The notes: generated by a model from the letters alone, not told the origin. A stretch of 63,625 nt of DNA from Candidatus Bathyarchaeota archaeon (GCA_026014585.1 JAOZIA010000023.1:1-63625); one strand, 5' to 3'; shown: positions 7,415 to 15,498, counted from the stretch's first letter. Numbers and translations: made by a program.

Positions 7415-8656
7415 ATGGCAAAAATAGAATGTCCTACTTGTCATAGTACAGAAAATTGGAAAGATGGCAAAAGAAAAACTGATTTTGGTTCAATACAACG
7501 CTATCAATGCATTGATTGTGGTTACCGTTTCAGTGAAAAACTAAATAACGGTTGTACAGGTATTAAGGATAGCCAAATATGCGCAAAGGAAGCGAAAAAT
7601 TTGGGTTTTCGTCCACGTAAACACGTTGGTACGGGAGAAGTCACACCTGAAATCCAAGCAATGCTAACGGTATTTGAAGGCTGGCTCAAAAAAGAAGGCT
7701 ACAAACCTAACTGCTACCCAAAAAACGTTAAAACACTGGCGTATTTAGGCGCAGACCTTATGAATCCTGAAGATGTCAAAGAAAAAATTGCAGTGCACAA
7801 TGTAAAACGGCAAATGAAACGAAACCTAACCTATAGCTATGAAGCTTTTCTAACGATGAATGATATGACGTGGAAGCGTCCACGTTACAAAAAAGAAAAA
7901 TCTGAAAATGCGCCACCATTTATTCCTGAAACCAGCGAACTAGAACAGTTGATTGTTGCGGCACAGAGCAAACGCATGAAAGCTTACCTACAAACCTTAA
8001 AAGAAACTTTCGCAGACCCAGGCGAAGCCTTAGCTATAGAGTGGAAAGAGATAGCGGGCAAAATCGTGAACATTAATCATCCAGTAAAAGACCATTTGAC
8101 AGGCGGTTATGAAGCATCTGAACAGTTAATGGCAATGCTTTCTGTGTTGCCTCATGATTCGGAGCGGGTGTTTTCCTGTAGTTACAAAGCTATGTCTGTT
8201 GCGTTCAATAATCTCAAGAAGCGGGTTGCTAAAGACAATAAAAACGATAGGTTCTTAGCTGTTGAGTTGCGTTCGTTCCGTCATTGGGGCGGTACACAGA
8301 TTGCGGAGTTGTCAAATGGGAACCTGTTTTCAGTGATGAAGTATCTTCGTCACAGTAGCCCTAACAGTAGCATGAAGTACATCAATATTTGGAAGTTGTC
8401 TTTCAAAGCTGAAACTCAATATGAGTACATGGAAGTCACTACGCCTGAAGAGTTAAAAGCTGCATTGCTTGGCGGTTATCAGCATGTTATCGACAAGTTT
8501 GGCGCGTCTTGGTTTAGGCGTGCTAAGCGGATTGCCCTTGCGGGTACTCCTGTCGGGCAACGTGAAAAGCTGGAGCAGACAGGTCTTGAAGCCGTTAAAA
8601 ACCCTAGTGGATACAGTGAAACCTTAGAGAAATCATTTATATCCAACAATTATTAA
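7415..8656 (+). CDS. zinc-ribbon tyrosine recombinase (integrase)
   Basis: 413 residues from ATG 7415 with GGGGGTGA just upstream. An N-terminal transposase-type zinc ribbon (C6, C9, C32, C35) precedes a tyrosine-recombinase fold. The C-terminal boxes are recognisable: RSFRHWGGT (286-294), LRHSSPNSSMKYIN with the nucleophile candidate Y322. The first catalytic box reads TFADPGEAL (198-206), where the usual arginine is Asp201, and the HxxR box has Arg instead of His at 286. Either catalysis is unusual or another residue substitutes. It closes the element; no tRNA gene adjoins it, so the attachment site is unknown. The Cys-rich N-terminus probably helps DNA binding. Confidence 0.8.
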   Translation: MAKIECPTCHSTENWKDGKRKTDFGSIQRYQCIDCGYRFSEKLNNGCTGIKDSQICAKEAKNLGFRPRKHVGTGEVTPEIQAMLTVFEGWLKKEGYKPNCYPKNVKTLAYLGADLMNPEDVKEKIAVHNVKRQMKRNLTYSYEAFLTMNDMTWKRPRYKKEKSENAPPFIPETSELEQLIVAAQSKRMKAYLQTLKETFADPGEALAIEWKEIAGKIVNINHPVKDHLTGGYEASEQLMAMLSVLPHDSERVFSCSYKAMSVAFNNLKKRVAKDNKNDRFLAVELRSFRHWGGTQIAELSNGNLFSVMKYLRHSSPNSSMKYINIWKLSFKAETQYEYMEVTTPEELKAALLGGYQHVIDKFGASWFRRAKRIALAGTPVGQREKLEQTGLEAVKNPSGYSETLEKSFISNNY

Positions 8657-8681
8657 ATACGTTAAAACGGAGAAACATCAA

Positions 8682-9020
8682 ATGAGACCTTCAAGTCAAA
8701 TTTATTGGATACGCGCTGTTCTAGGTATAGTTGCAGGTGCAGTAGGCGCAGCAATTGCGATAGCTCTACCAGTTGACCCTGCAGCAAGCTCATTTGACCA
8801 GATAACTCCACTCTTAAACTCGTTAACTACAGCCGTAATCTTTTACTTTGCTTCCTACTACATATTGAGAGCTAAATTCCAAGGCAAGCTAGAGAAACCC
8901 TCACAAGTAAAAACTATGGGTGTCGGCATGTTTTTCTTCATGTGGCTTACATTCATGGTGCTATTCTACACTATAGCCTTTGAAGTAATGAAACCCGATT
9001 TTATTCTTTCCCTGCTTTAA
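8682..9020 (+). CDS. small membrane protein, three helices
   Basis: A 112-residue protein with three hydrophobic helices (about 9-28, 44-62, 78-104) and polar loops. ATG 8682 follows CGGAGAAAC. Its stop lies 20 nt inside the convergent gene ending at 9001. Family not recognised; the arrangement next to the conserved 9001-10499 pair suggests it belongs to the chromosome rather than to the element, so the element probably ends between 8656 and 8682 or very close. Confidence 0.6.
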   Translation: MRPSSQIYWIRAVLGIVAGAVGAAIAIALPVDPAASSFDQITPLLNSLTTAVIFYFASYYILRAKFQGKLEKPSQVKTMGVGMFFFMWLTFMVLFYTIAFEVMKPDFILSLL

Positions 9021-9447
9021 CAAAATTAGACATTGTAGCCTGCTTTTTATCGGCTCGTACTGTTTCAACTTTTTGTCCTGAACCTGCTTTGTCGTTGGGT
9101 GATGGAATGTTCATGCGTGCTATGATTCTCATGCAATCCGCCCACGCTGAGAAGTATCCACGGTCAAAATCGCCATGCAAGCTGCTTTGCATGTTTTCTA
9201 GGAATTCTTTGCGGTAATTGTGCAGGGCTACTTTGTCGGTTAGGTCAAGTTTTGAAAAGAAAGAGTAGTTGTCTTGATTGTTTTTACGTGATAGATACAT
9301 TCCGTACAGTGCACGGAAGTATCCGCGGTTCCAGTCTGTTTTCTGCATTTTTTGTTTGACGCGTTCAAGTTCGCGTTCTGATTCAGTGAATTGTCTGTTA
9401 ACGATTAATTGGAAGTACCGTGTTACTAAAGCTTGGGATACAGGCAT
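9001..9447 (-). CDS. conserved unknown protein downstream of radA
   Basis: A 148-residue soluble, helical protein with many Arg/Lys/Tyr positions (NRGYFRALYGMYLSRK and DRGYFSAWADCMRIIAR look like two related helical modules, about 39-55 and 95-112). A Lys-rich tail follows. It starts 5 nt after the radA stop, so the two are co-transcribed, which hints at a role with DNA repair. I cannot name the family. The similar GYF-A segments suggest an internal duplication. Confidence 0.65.
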   Translation of the reverse strand: MPVSQALVTRYFQLIVNRQFTESERELERVKQKMQKTDWNRGYFRALYGMYLSRKNNQDNYSFFSKLDLTDKVALHNYRKEFLENMQSSLHGDFDRGYFSAWADCMRIIARMNIPSPNDKAGSGQKVETVRADKKQATMSNFVKAGKE

Positions 9448-9452
9448 TTTTT

Positions 9453-10499
9453 TTAGCGACCACGCTTGGATGCTTTCTCCTCTTCAGAGACATCTTCTAT
9501 ACCGTTTTCTGTTACTTTAAGTATTTCCTCTCCGTCAGGCAAATATGGGCTTGAAACAAGTCTTGCGATGCGGATTGGACCATGACTGGCGCGTCTTAGG
9601 TAAACTCTGGTGTGGCTTGTGTGTCCCACGATGTGTCCGCCGATGGGGTGTGTTGCGTCACCAAAGAACTGGTCAGGCTTAGCCATAACTTGGTTTGTGA
9701 CAACTGCGACTGCATTAAAAGCACGGGCTAACCCGATGAGTTTGTGCATGTGCTTGTTGAGTTTCTGTTGTCTTGACGCCAGCATTTCTCTGCCAATGTA
9801 TTCGCTTCTAAAATGAGCTGTTAATGAGTCAACGATGATTAGTTTGATGTTGTTTTCCTTGATTATTGTGTCAGCGTTCTCAAGCAGAAACATTTGGTGG
9901 TCAGATGTGTAGGCTTCTGCGTAAATAATGTTTTTAGCTACTTGCTCGGGGTCTAAACCTAAATGCTTAGCCATTTGTACAATACGTTCAAGACGGAAAG
10001 TGTTCTCAGTGTCCACGTACAAAACACCGCCCATTAAGCCACCCCTCTCAGGAGGCAACTGAACATTAACGCAGAGTTGGTGGCACATCTGGCTTTTGCC
10101 GCTGCCGTACTCGCCGTAGAACTCGGTGATTGTTTGTGTTTCCAATCCGCCGTCAATGATTTTGTCTAAGGCTTTGCTGCCTGTGGTTAAACGTAAAACT
10201 TTTGCACGCTGTTTCATGAGTTCATCAGCGCGGATAAACGAGACACCTATAGCTGAACGTGCAGCATCTATTACGGAGAAGGCTTTTTTCTCGCTGATGC
10301 CGACAGGTTCAAGTTCGCGTGCTGTCGCCATTGCTAAGGACTCAACGGTGTGGTATCCGAGGTCTCGAAGTTTCTGTGCTGTAGCAGGCCCGACTCCGGG
10401 CAAGTCCTCTATGAACTTGTACTTTGATTCTTCAACTTCGGGTTCTTCTTTTGGTTCCTCTTCTACTGCGGTCTCGGAAATTTCATCTTCTTCAGTCAT
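9453..10499 (-). CDS. radA: DNA repair and recombination protein RadA
   Basis: Archaeal RecA/Rad51 recombinase, 348 residues, forming ATP-dependent filaments on single-stranded DNA for strand exchange. An acidic N-terminus (1-25) is followed by a helix-hairpin-helix domain (about 28-85, LPGVGPATAQKL). The ATPase core has Walker A GEYGSGKS at 129-136 and Walker B LIIVDSLTAHFR. The GHxxxHTxHTR-like segment near the end (GGHIVGHTSHTRVYLR) belongs to the DNA-binding loop region. Length is usual for the family. A TATA-like TTTAAATATACC lies upstream on the minus strand near 10540. It heads an operon with the 148-residue gene. Confidence 0.97.
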   Translation of the reverse strand: MTEEDEISETAVEEEPKEEPEVEESKYKFIEDLPGVGPATAQKLRDLGYHTVESLAMATARELEPVGISEKKAFSVIDAARSAIGVSFIRADELMKQRAKVLRLTTGSKALDKIIDGGLETQTITEFYGEYGSGKSQMCHQLCVNVQLPPERGGLMGGVLYVDTENTFRLERIVQMAKHLGLDPEQVAKNIIYAEAYTSDHQMFLLENADTIIKENNIKLIIVDSLTAHFRSEYIGREMLASRQQKLNKHMHKLIGLARAFNAVAVVTNQVMAKPDQFFGDATHPIGGHIVGHTSHTRVYLRRASHGPIRIARLVSSPYLPDGEEILKVTENGIEDVSEEEKASKRGR

Positions 10500-10764
10500 T
10501 GTAATTCACGCTTGAATGGGATTGATGTATAATTAGGTATATTTAAAACAAACTAGAAATAGTGTATTGTAGACTGGGGAGGGGTAAGTTAAAGAAACAA
10601 GCGGATAATCTGTAAAAACCCAGTAACCCCTACAAAAGCCACGATTGTTGTCTCTTGTTTTAACTTGCTATTTTTAAACTGAAAAGCGATGTGCCTCTTG
10701 GTTACTATGAAAGATGCGGAAAATGTTTAAATCACCACGTCAGCAATATAGCAGAATATAGTTT
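10500..10764. other. intergenic region between radA and tRNA
   Basis: 265 bp with the radA promoter at its left end and, at its right end, an AT-rich stretch (GCAATATAGCAGAATATAG) that probably contains the tRNA promoter. Partial inverted similarity exists between 10586-10602 and 10660-10675, but it is imperfect. I see no convincing gene or RNA in the middle. Confidence 0.4.
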
Positions 10765-10838
10765 GGGCCCGTAGCTCAGCTAGGTAGAGCGCCAGACTCA
10801 TAATCTGTTGGTCGTTGGTTCAAATCCGACCGGGCCCA
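10765..10838 (+). tRNA. tRNA with CAT anticodon (Met or Ile2)
   Basis: A 74-nt cloverleaf. Acceptor GGGCCCG pairs with CGGGCCC; the D arm is GCTC/GAGC; anticodon loop CTCATAA gives anticodon CAT; the T arm GTTGG/CCGAC has loop TTCAAAT; discriminator A at 10838; CCA is not encoded. The anticodon stem has one C-T mismatch at its top pair (27-43). Anticodon CAT serves elongator Met or, after agmatidine modification of C34, Ile(AUA); the GGGCC acceptor and A73 lean to Ile2, but I cannot decide. The base after the discriminator is already the stop codon of the convergent gene. Confidence 0.92.
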
Positions 10839-11483
10839 CTATTGGCACTTCTTAACAAAAAGTTGGGCTTGATTTCTAAGAGTTGCTCTTGGACAGTTAG
10901 TGTATGCTCGGGCAAAAACCAGCATCTGACGTTTGTCATCCGCGTTTTTCTGCAATGCATCAAAAGTCTGTATGGCTTTTTCGGCTATAACCAGCTTGCA
11001 TTCTTCAGTTAAGTGCGGTGTTACTTTGAGGTTTTGCACTTTGAGCAGTTCGTTGATGATTTTTTGGGTAAGGTACGGTTTTGCCTCTGCGATTTTGGTG
11101 GAGTTGCCAACCACGTTTGCCACCGTAACCATGTACTCGTTGCCAAGGAAGCCGTAGTATTTGGTAAATATCTGGTCAAATTTGTTCTCCTCGTCAACTG
11201 CTGTGAGGTTTGCAATTATAGTCATGGCTGTCCAGGTTAAGATGCGGTGTTTGGAGTCAAGCATTTGAGTGAAAACCTCAAAATGTGGGTAAAACTGTTG
11301 GGGATGCTTTTCGCTTAAAGGAATCAGGGCGTTCCCGCAGCCGTAACGTATTGATGCTTTTTCTGATTTTGTGCCTTCCAGTAGCATGGGAATTAGGTTA
11401 AAGTCCGCTTCCACTATGTTTACCAGTTGAGATTTGTTGATTTTCTTGGCTGCAAGTAACTGAAAAATTTCGTGCTCCATCAC
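10839..11483 (-). CDS. HEAT-repeat-like protein
   Basis: A 214-residue all-helical protein. Segments such as KASIRYGCGNALIPLSEKHP and RILTWTAMTIIANLTAVDEE have the paired-helix pattern of HEAT/ARM repeats, about four or five units. These usually mediate protein-protein contacts; no catalytic motif is seen. The start could be either Met of the initial MM. Its TAG stop abuts the 3' end of the tRNA on the other strand with no spacer, so the two transcripts must overlap. Partner unknown. Confidence 0.65.
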   Translation of the reverse strand: MMEHEIFQLLAAKKINKSQLVNIVEADFNLIPMLLEGTKSEKASIRYGCGNALIPLSEKHPQQFYPHFEVFTQMLDSKHRILTWTAMTIIANLTAVDEENKFDQIFTKYYGFLGNEYMVTVANVVGNSTKIAEAKPYLTQKIINELLKVQNLKVTPHLTEECKLVIAEKAIQTFDALQKNADDKRQMLVFARAYTNCPRATLRNQAQLFVKKCQ

Positions 11484-11525
11484 TACACCACTAATAACAG
11501 CAGTGGAGTAAATATAAAAAATTTG

Positions 11526-11981
11526 TTAAGCCTTGATTTCGTTGTCGTGGTTTTTGGGCGTGGTTTTTCGGTAAAGCGACATGCCCTCGACAAAAAACAG
11601 TACCATAGCTATAATGGTTATGCTCATCAAAAAGTAGAAACTGGTTTGAATCACTAAACCCTTAATTATAAAACTAAGCAATATTATTCCTACTTCTGCG
11701 GTGAATGCACCTATAAAAAAGAAGGAGTAAAACATCAACCGCGGCACGAGGCTTTTTCCGACCCACACATGCCCGTTGATGCTGGCTTTCTGCTTTAGCA
11801 CGTAATCGCCGTAGGAGTCCTTCTCAATTAAGCCTGAGCTTTCGAGTTTCTGCAGGTGCCTGTGCGCTACGCTGGTGCTGCTTAGATTTGCGCCGCGGGT
11901 TACATCTCTGGTTCCCACTGGCTTATCCGCATGCACGATATAGGCGTAGACGATTAAGGTGTTGCCTTCCAACTCTTCCAC
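11526..11981 (-). CDS. membrane-bound winged-helix regulator
   Basis: 151 residues. The N-terminal half (about 1-65) is a winged helix: TRDVTRGANLSSTSVAHRHL as the helix-turn-helix, KLESSGLIEKDSYGDYVL as the wing. Two transmembrane helices follow (about 80-103 and 112-134) and then a short charged cytoplasmic tail. One-component membrane-tethered regulators of this type are common in archaea. The gene lies directly downstream of, and in the same direction as, the secreted-protein gene at 12014 (32-bp gap), which may be a target or sensor partner. Confidence 0.75.
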   Translation of the reverse strand: MEELEGNTLIVYAYIVHADKPVGTRDVTRGANLSSTSVAHRHLQKLESSGLIEKDSYGDYVLKQKASINGHVWVGKSLVPRLMFYSFFFIGAFTAEVGIILLSFIIKGLVIQTSFYFLMSITIIAMVLFFVEGMSLYRKTTPKNHDNEIKA

Positions 11982-12013
11982 ATTTGTTGCACCTAAGGTT
12001 TTAACTCAGGCAT

Positions 12014-12790
12014 TTACAAAGGACTGGGTACTGGAATTTCCATTTGGTCTGCAGGTACTTCGCCAAAGATGAACCGGTCACCAACTCTTGTGAGCTCTAT
12101 GTGGTCAATGACTGCAGTGTTATCCGCAAGCGTTACAGTAGTGGTGTTAGCGCCAAATATTATGGACCCGATTCTGTACACATCAATGTATATTGTTTGA
12201 GCATTCTGCGCGTTTAAGAATTCCTGAGGTAGCATATCGTTTACCCAACAACTGCTGCCTGAACAGCGACCCACGCCGCTGGTCCAGCCGATAGCTAACC
12301 TTTCCGCCATGGTCCCATTGAACTTGGTTACGAAACAACCGCCGCCAGTGATTCCTGAAGAGTTAAACCAATCTTCACGCGAAAATGCGAAAGACTTCAT
12401 ATAGTCAAAGTTGTCTCCGCAGTTGGCTCCAAAATACGTTGTCTCGTTAGCTATCTGGCCTATGTCTGAGTAGATTTGCAGTTGGAAATATTCTGCGCGG
12501 GCGTTTTCAAGGTTGTCTTCTGCTGCTGGGTTCAAGGTATAGTTTAAATCGATAAAGCAGCTCGTTTCGTACCTTATTGTATCAAGTGTTCCAGTGCCCT
12601 CTATGTATGTGCTTGAGTTTTCACTGACTGCTCTAAACCAAGCGCAGGGTACTTCAGCATTGAACCAAGGTACGTCATTGTTTGTCTGAGCTTTCGCGGT
12701 TGACATAAAGAACGCTAAAGGTATGACTGATGCTATTCCGATGGATATGGCTAAGATGCTGCATAGGATTAGTTTTTTCTCGATTTTCAT
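12014..12790 (-). CDS. secreted or anchored protein of unknown function
   Basis: 258 residues with a signal peptide or N-terminal anchor (about 7-35, ending STAKAQ). The exported part carries about eight cysteines (CAWF, CFID, CGDN, CFVT, CSGSSC) that could form disulfides, and several N-x-S/T sequons. It has a beta-rich look. No enzyme motif recognised. Upstream (12841-12880) is an array of GAAC/GTTC half-sites before a TATA-like AAATATATCC. It may be functionally linked to the membrane regulator gene that follows it. Confidence 0.65.
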   Translation of the reverse strand: MKIEKKLILCSILAISIGIASVIPLAFFMSTAKAQTNNDVPWFNAEVPCAWFRAVSENSSTYIEGTGTLDTIRYETSCFIDLNYTLNPAAEDNLENARAEYFQLQIYSDIGQIANETTYFGANCGDNFDYMKSFAFSREDWFNSSGITGGGCFVTKFNGTMAERLAIGWTSGVGRCSGSSCWVNDMLPQEFLNAQNAQTIYIDVYRIGSIIFGANTTTVTLADNTAVIDHIELTRVGDRFIFGEVPADQMEIPVPSPL

Positions 12791-12840
12791 TTAGTCACCG
12801 CTTTTCCCAAAGTCTCTGGGAGGATATATTTCTCTCTTAG

Positions 12841-12880
12841 GAACAAAACTGTTCTCCAAAAGAACACATAAAAGAAGTTC
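12841..12880 (-). promoter_or_regulatory. array of GAAC/GTTC half-sites upstream of the 12014 gene
   Basis: GAAC 12841-12844, GTTC 12851-12854, GAAC 12862-12865 and GTTC 12877-12880 form overlapping palindromes, the best being GTTCT-N5-AGAAC at 12851-12865. The array is directly upstream of a TATA-like element at about 12820-12830 (minus strand) for the gene starting at 12790. It looks like an operator; the binding protein is not known. Confidence 0.4.
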
Positions 12881-12926
12881 ACCGCTGACTAACAGAACAA
12901 AAAAGGGTGAATAATTGATTTGGCTG

Positions 12927-13781
12927 TTACTGCATCAAAGCTTCTATAACGTTAAGGATGGTGTCAGATGGTATGGCAAAGCCTAATCCGTCCGAGTTCT
13001 CAACGATTGCTGTTGTTATTCCGATGACTTGTCCGTTGTAAGTTATTAGTGGACCGCCAGAGTTGCCTGAGTTAATGGGTGCGCTGGTTTGGATGAGCCC
13101 GGTCATTTCGTAGCTGCCGCCTGTGTCTTGTGTTATGGTTATGGTGCGGTTTAATGCGCTGATTATTCCTGTTGTCATTGTTCCCGCTAACCCGTAGGGG
13201 CTCCCTATAGCTGCCACGGAGTCGCCAACGCGGGCGCTTGCTGAACTAGCAATTTGTAGCGGGTAATATTCGCTTGAGGGTGCGCTTGTTGAGAGTACCG
13301 CTAAGTCCGTTGTGATGTCTACTCCCAGAGTCGTTGCAGTGTAAGTGTTTCCGTCAGCAAATGTTATGGTTATGCTGTCTGCGTTTTCTATCACGTGATT
13401 GTTTGTAATTACCACCATTTGCCCTTCGTACTCGTAGATGAAGCCTGAACCTTGGGATTCCGCGGTTGTGGATGCTTGCCTACCAAAAGGCATAGTGTAG
13501 TATTGGGTGATGCTGCATTTTACTGTAACAACAGAATTTTCCACTGCGCTGTAGAGGCTGGATAGCGAAACCGTTTCTGTGTCTGAAACAAAAGTTGTAG
13601 TGCTGGCTGACACCGTTTTTAAATTGTCTATCTGCGTTTGCATCGACGAAACCTGACCGCTCAATATGAACAAGCCCGCTGTGCTGACTAAGCTGACAAT
13701 CATTAAAAGTGCTATGACAACCAAAGTGACAGAGCGTTTGTGCTCCTGCCTATTTTCCGCTTCTTCCATTTCTTTTTTCAC
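12927..13781 (-). CDS. HtrA/DegP-like serine protease without PDZ domain
   Basis: A 284-residue S1C-family (trypsin-like) protease. One N-terminal transmembrane helix (about 18-42) anchors it with the protease domain outside. The catalytic triad is visible: H129 in NNHV, D159 in TTDLAVL, S241 in GNSGGPL. The chain ends right after the protease fold (LGFAIPSDTILNVIEALM), so the PDZ domains of typical HtrA proteins are absent. Likely degrades misfolded exported proteins. GGTGA upstream of ATG 13781 is a good Shine-Dalgarno. The leader carries a large stem-loop (13792-13871). Confidence 0.9.
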   Translation of the reverse strand: MKKEMEEAENRQEHKRSVTLVVIALLMIVSLVSTAGLFILSGQVSSMQTQIDNLKTVSASTTTFVSDTETVSLSSLYSAVENSVVTVKCSITQYYTMPFGRQASTTAESQGSGFIYEYEGQMVVITNNHVIENADSITITFADGNTYTATTLGVDITTDLAVLSTSAPSSEYYPLQIASSASARVGDSVAAIGSPYGLAGTMTTGIISALNRTITITQDTGGSYEMTGLIQTSAPINSGNSGGPLITYNGQVIGITTAIVENSDGLGFAIPSDTILNVIEALMQ

Positions 13782-13791
13782 CTTTTATCGC

Positions 13792-13871
13792 AAACTCTGA
13801 AGCAAATTTTTGGGCTAAAAAGGGATTTTTTTAATCCCCCTTTTAGCTTCTTCTTCGCTCACTCAGAGTTT
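13792..13871 (-). promoter_or_regulatory. large stem-loop in the HtrA leader
   Basis: Nested inverted repeats immediately before the protease gene. Outer arms AAACTCTGA 13792-13800 pair with TCAGAGTTT 13863-13871 (9 bp). Inner arms GCTAAAA 13814-13820 pair with TTTTAGC 13841-13847, and GGGATT 13822-13827 with AATCCC 13833-13838. The outer stem ends about 10 nt before the start codon, next to the ribosome binding site. It could regulate translation or act as terminator of the small gene upstream. Confidence 0.45.
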
Positions 13872-13973
13872 CAATTCGGCACAATATGCATTCTGTGAAA
13901 ATTGCAATTAAGGCATTTTCCAATATTACGCCATATTTTTACCCAAAATAAGCCCTATATTCTCATTGAAAAG

Positions 13974-14144
13974 TCATGGTTGACAGCTTACTGTGTTTTC
14001 GGAAACTTGCGTTGATTCAACGTGTTTTTGTGTTTCCAGTAGCCAATCTGAGAGTAGCCTGCATTTTTCCGGGTTACAATTGTACTTTTGGTTTTCGTCC
14101 CATCGGTGGCAGGTGTTGCATGGAAATTGCTCGTTGCTAACCAT
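13974..14144 (-). CDS. small Cys-rich protein, 56 aa
   Basis: A 56-residue reading frame beginning at ATG 14144: MVSNEQFPCNTCHRWDENQK, then a CNPEKC knuckle, then the amphipathic end LLSDWLLE. The two CxxC-type pairs (C9/C12 and C23/C28) would make a small zinc or Fe-S site. The codons look coding and hydrophobic/charged spacing is protein-like. Similar short cysteine-knuckle proteins are widespread in anaerobic archaea, but I cannot name this family. It lies between the NapH-like gene and the protease gene on the same strand. Confidence 0.55.
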   Translation of the reverse strand: MVSNEQFPCNTCHRWDENQKYNCNPEKCRLLSDWLLETQKHVESTQVSENTVSCQP

Positions 14145-14211
14145 TTTAATCCTGATTTCATCGGTTAAAAATTGATATATCCCTTATGAATCCCAAATCA
14201 AGAGCAAAAAT

Positions 14212-15417
14212 CTATGCCGCCTGCTTCTGTTTTGTCTCTTTCTTTTGGGTTCTGCGCCTAAAAAATTCTGAAACCGCCACAAATGCTTCTGGCTTACCAA
14301 TTAACTTGATTTTTATGGCGCCCCGTTCGCATTCGCAATAACATTCAAGGCATTTGGTACATTTAACCCGTGAGGCAGAATCCAGCAGGTTAATGTTTGA
14401 TGGGCAAACGATTTCGCAGTTGCGTCTGTCAGATGCTCGGCAGGCACCACAGTAGCCCAGTTTGGCATCTGGGCAGTCTTTGGGGCAGCCTTTACGGATA
14501 CATTTCTCGGGGTCAATTGTTGGCTTTAGGAACGGGCTGAGGTATGCGCCAAGGGTGAGTAGTGCCCAGATGGGGCAGATTTTGTTGCACCAGAATCTTT
14601 TCTCACGCAGGCTCATTAGGATGGCGGCTGCTGGCAGGATTAGGAGTTCTAAAAAGAAGGGGTTAACCACTTTGGTGACAAACGTGGTTGCTTTGAGGTG
14701 GAAGAATCCTCGGGTGCTGATTCCGATGGGGCAGATGGTGCAGAACACGTTAAATCCCAACGCCGTGGAGCCCACCACGGTTCCAAGCAGAACGCCGTTG
14801 CCTACTGCGCCGTACTTGTTAACTAGGATTCTGTCGATTGGGCACACTGGACAAATAGGGCTGGTTTTGCAGTTGTTGCTGAGGCATTCTCTGTTTAGGC
14901 GGGAGCGTTCTTCACGTTTAGCTTCAAGTTTGGGTTGGAATTTTCGGATGTATAAGTCAAAAGCGTCAATCATGGTTCCCAGTGGGCATATCCAGCCGCA
15001 GAAAATGTTGCCCACCAAAAGAATTGGGATGATAAAAAGTAAGATAGCAATAATTACTTGGTAGAAAAAAACTGAGCCCACCTGTCCAGTTATGAGTGCT
15101 TGTATGCCTCCCAATGGGCACAAAATCCATCCCAGTGGGTCAATGCTGCTAAATCGTCCCGTAGTCCACAGACTGCACACGGACTCACTTAGCGGTACAA
15201 TGGTGATTGGAGGTTGGCTTAAGCCGCCTGTGGTGAAACTGTAGATTTTGGCTGTTGGCACATTAGCCAAGAAAGTGAGGGGTATGACAAAAAGCAGCAG
15301 CAGTGAGATTTTGACCGTCCATCGGAATATACGTATGTATTTTTTTTGGTTACGCTTTTTAGATTGCACAATAGCCCCTCTCTTGGAAGATAGCGGGTTA
15401 ATTGATGAGAAGTTCAC
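14212..15417 (-). CDS. NapH/polyferredoxin-type membrane Fe-S protein
   Basis: 401 residues with about five transmembrane helices and several cysteine clusters: CGWICPLG, CTICPIG and CNKICPIW at membrane boundaries (the 4Fe-4S NapH/CcoG/NosR signature), a CxxCxxCxxxC-like ECLSNNCKTSPICPVC set, and a C-terminal ferredoxin-like segment CTKCLECYCECERG. Members move electrons across or along the membrane between quinone-like carriers and exported proteins. No partner oxidoreductase adjoins it. The first 25 residues are polar and Ser/Lys-rich; an internal start is possible. Confidence 0.8.
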   Translation of the reverse strand: MNFSSINPLSSKRGAIVQSKKRNQKKYIRIFRWTVKISLLLLFVIPLTFLANVPTAKIYSFTTGGLSQPPITIVPLSESVCSLWTTGRFSSIDPLGWILCPLGGIQALITGQVGSVFFYQVIIAILLFIIPILLVGNIFCGWICPLGTMIDAFDLYIRKFQPKLEAKREERSRLNRECLSNNCKTSPICPVCPIDRILVNKYGAVGNGVLLGTVVGSTALGFNVFCTICPIGISTRGFFHLKATTFVTKVVNPFFLELLILPAAAILMSLREKRFWCNKICPIWALLTLGAYLSPFLKPTIDPEKCIRKGCPKDCPDAKLGYCGACRASDRRNCEIVCPSNINLLDSASRVKCTKCLECYCECERGAIKIKLIGKPEAFVAVSEFFRRRTQKKETKQKQAA

Positions 15418-15498
15418 TTACAAAGTTATGATGTACAGAAAATAAAAACATATCTGACACTTACCTCAGATGATTTCCCGAATTTTTGTGGCTGGATT

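Noticed and set aside
8656-10838. tRNA gene at 10765 as the attachment site of the element
   Set aside because: The integrase ends about 2.1 kb away with conserved chromosomal genes (radA operon) between, and no tRNA 3' fragment was seen beside the integrase.
13993-14175. Plus-strand 60-residue frame
   Set aside because: It is antisense to the 56-residue cysteine-knuckle gene, which has better codon use and a sensible protein pattern.
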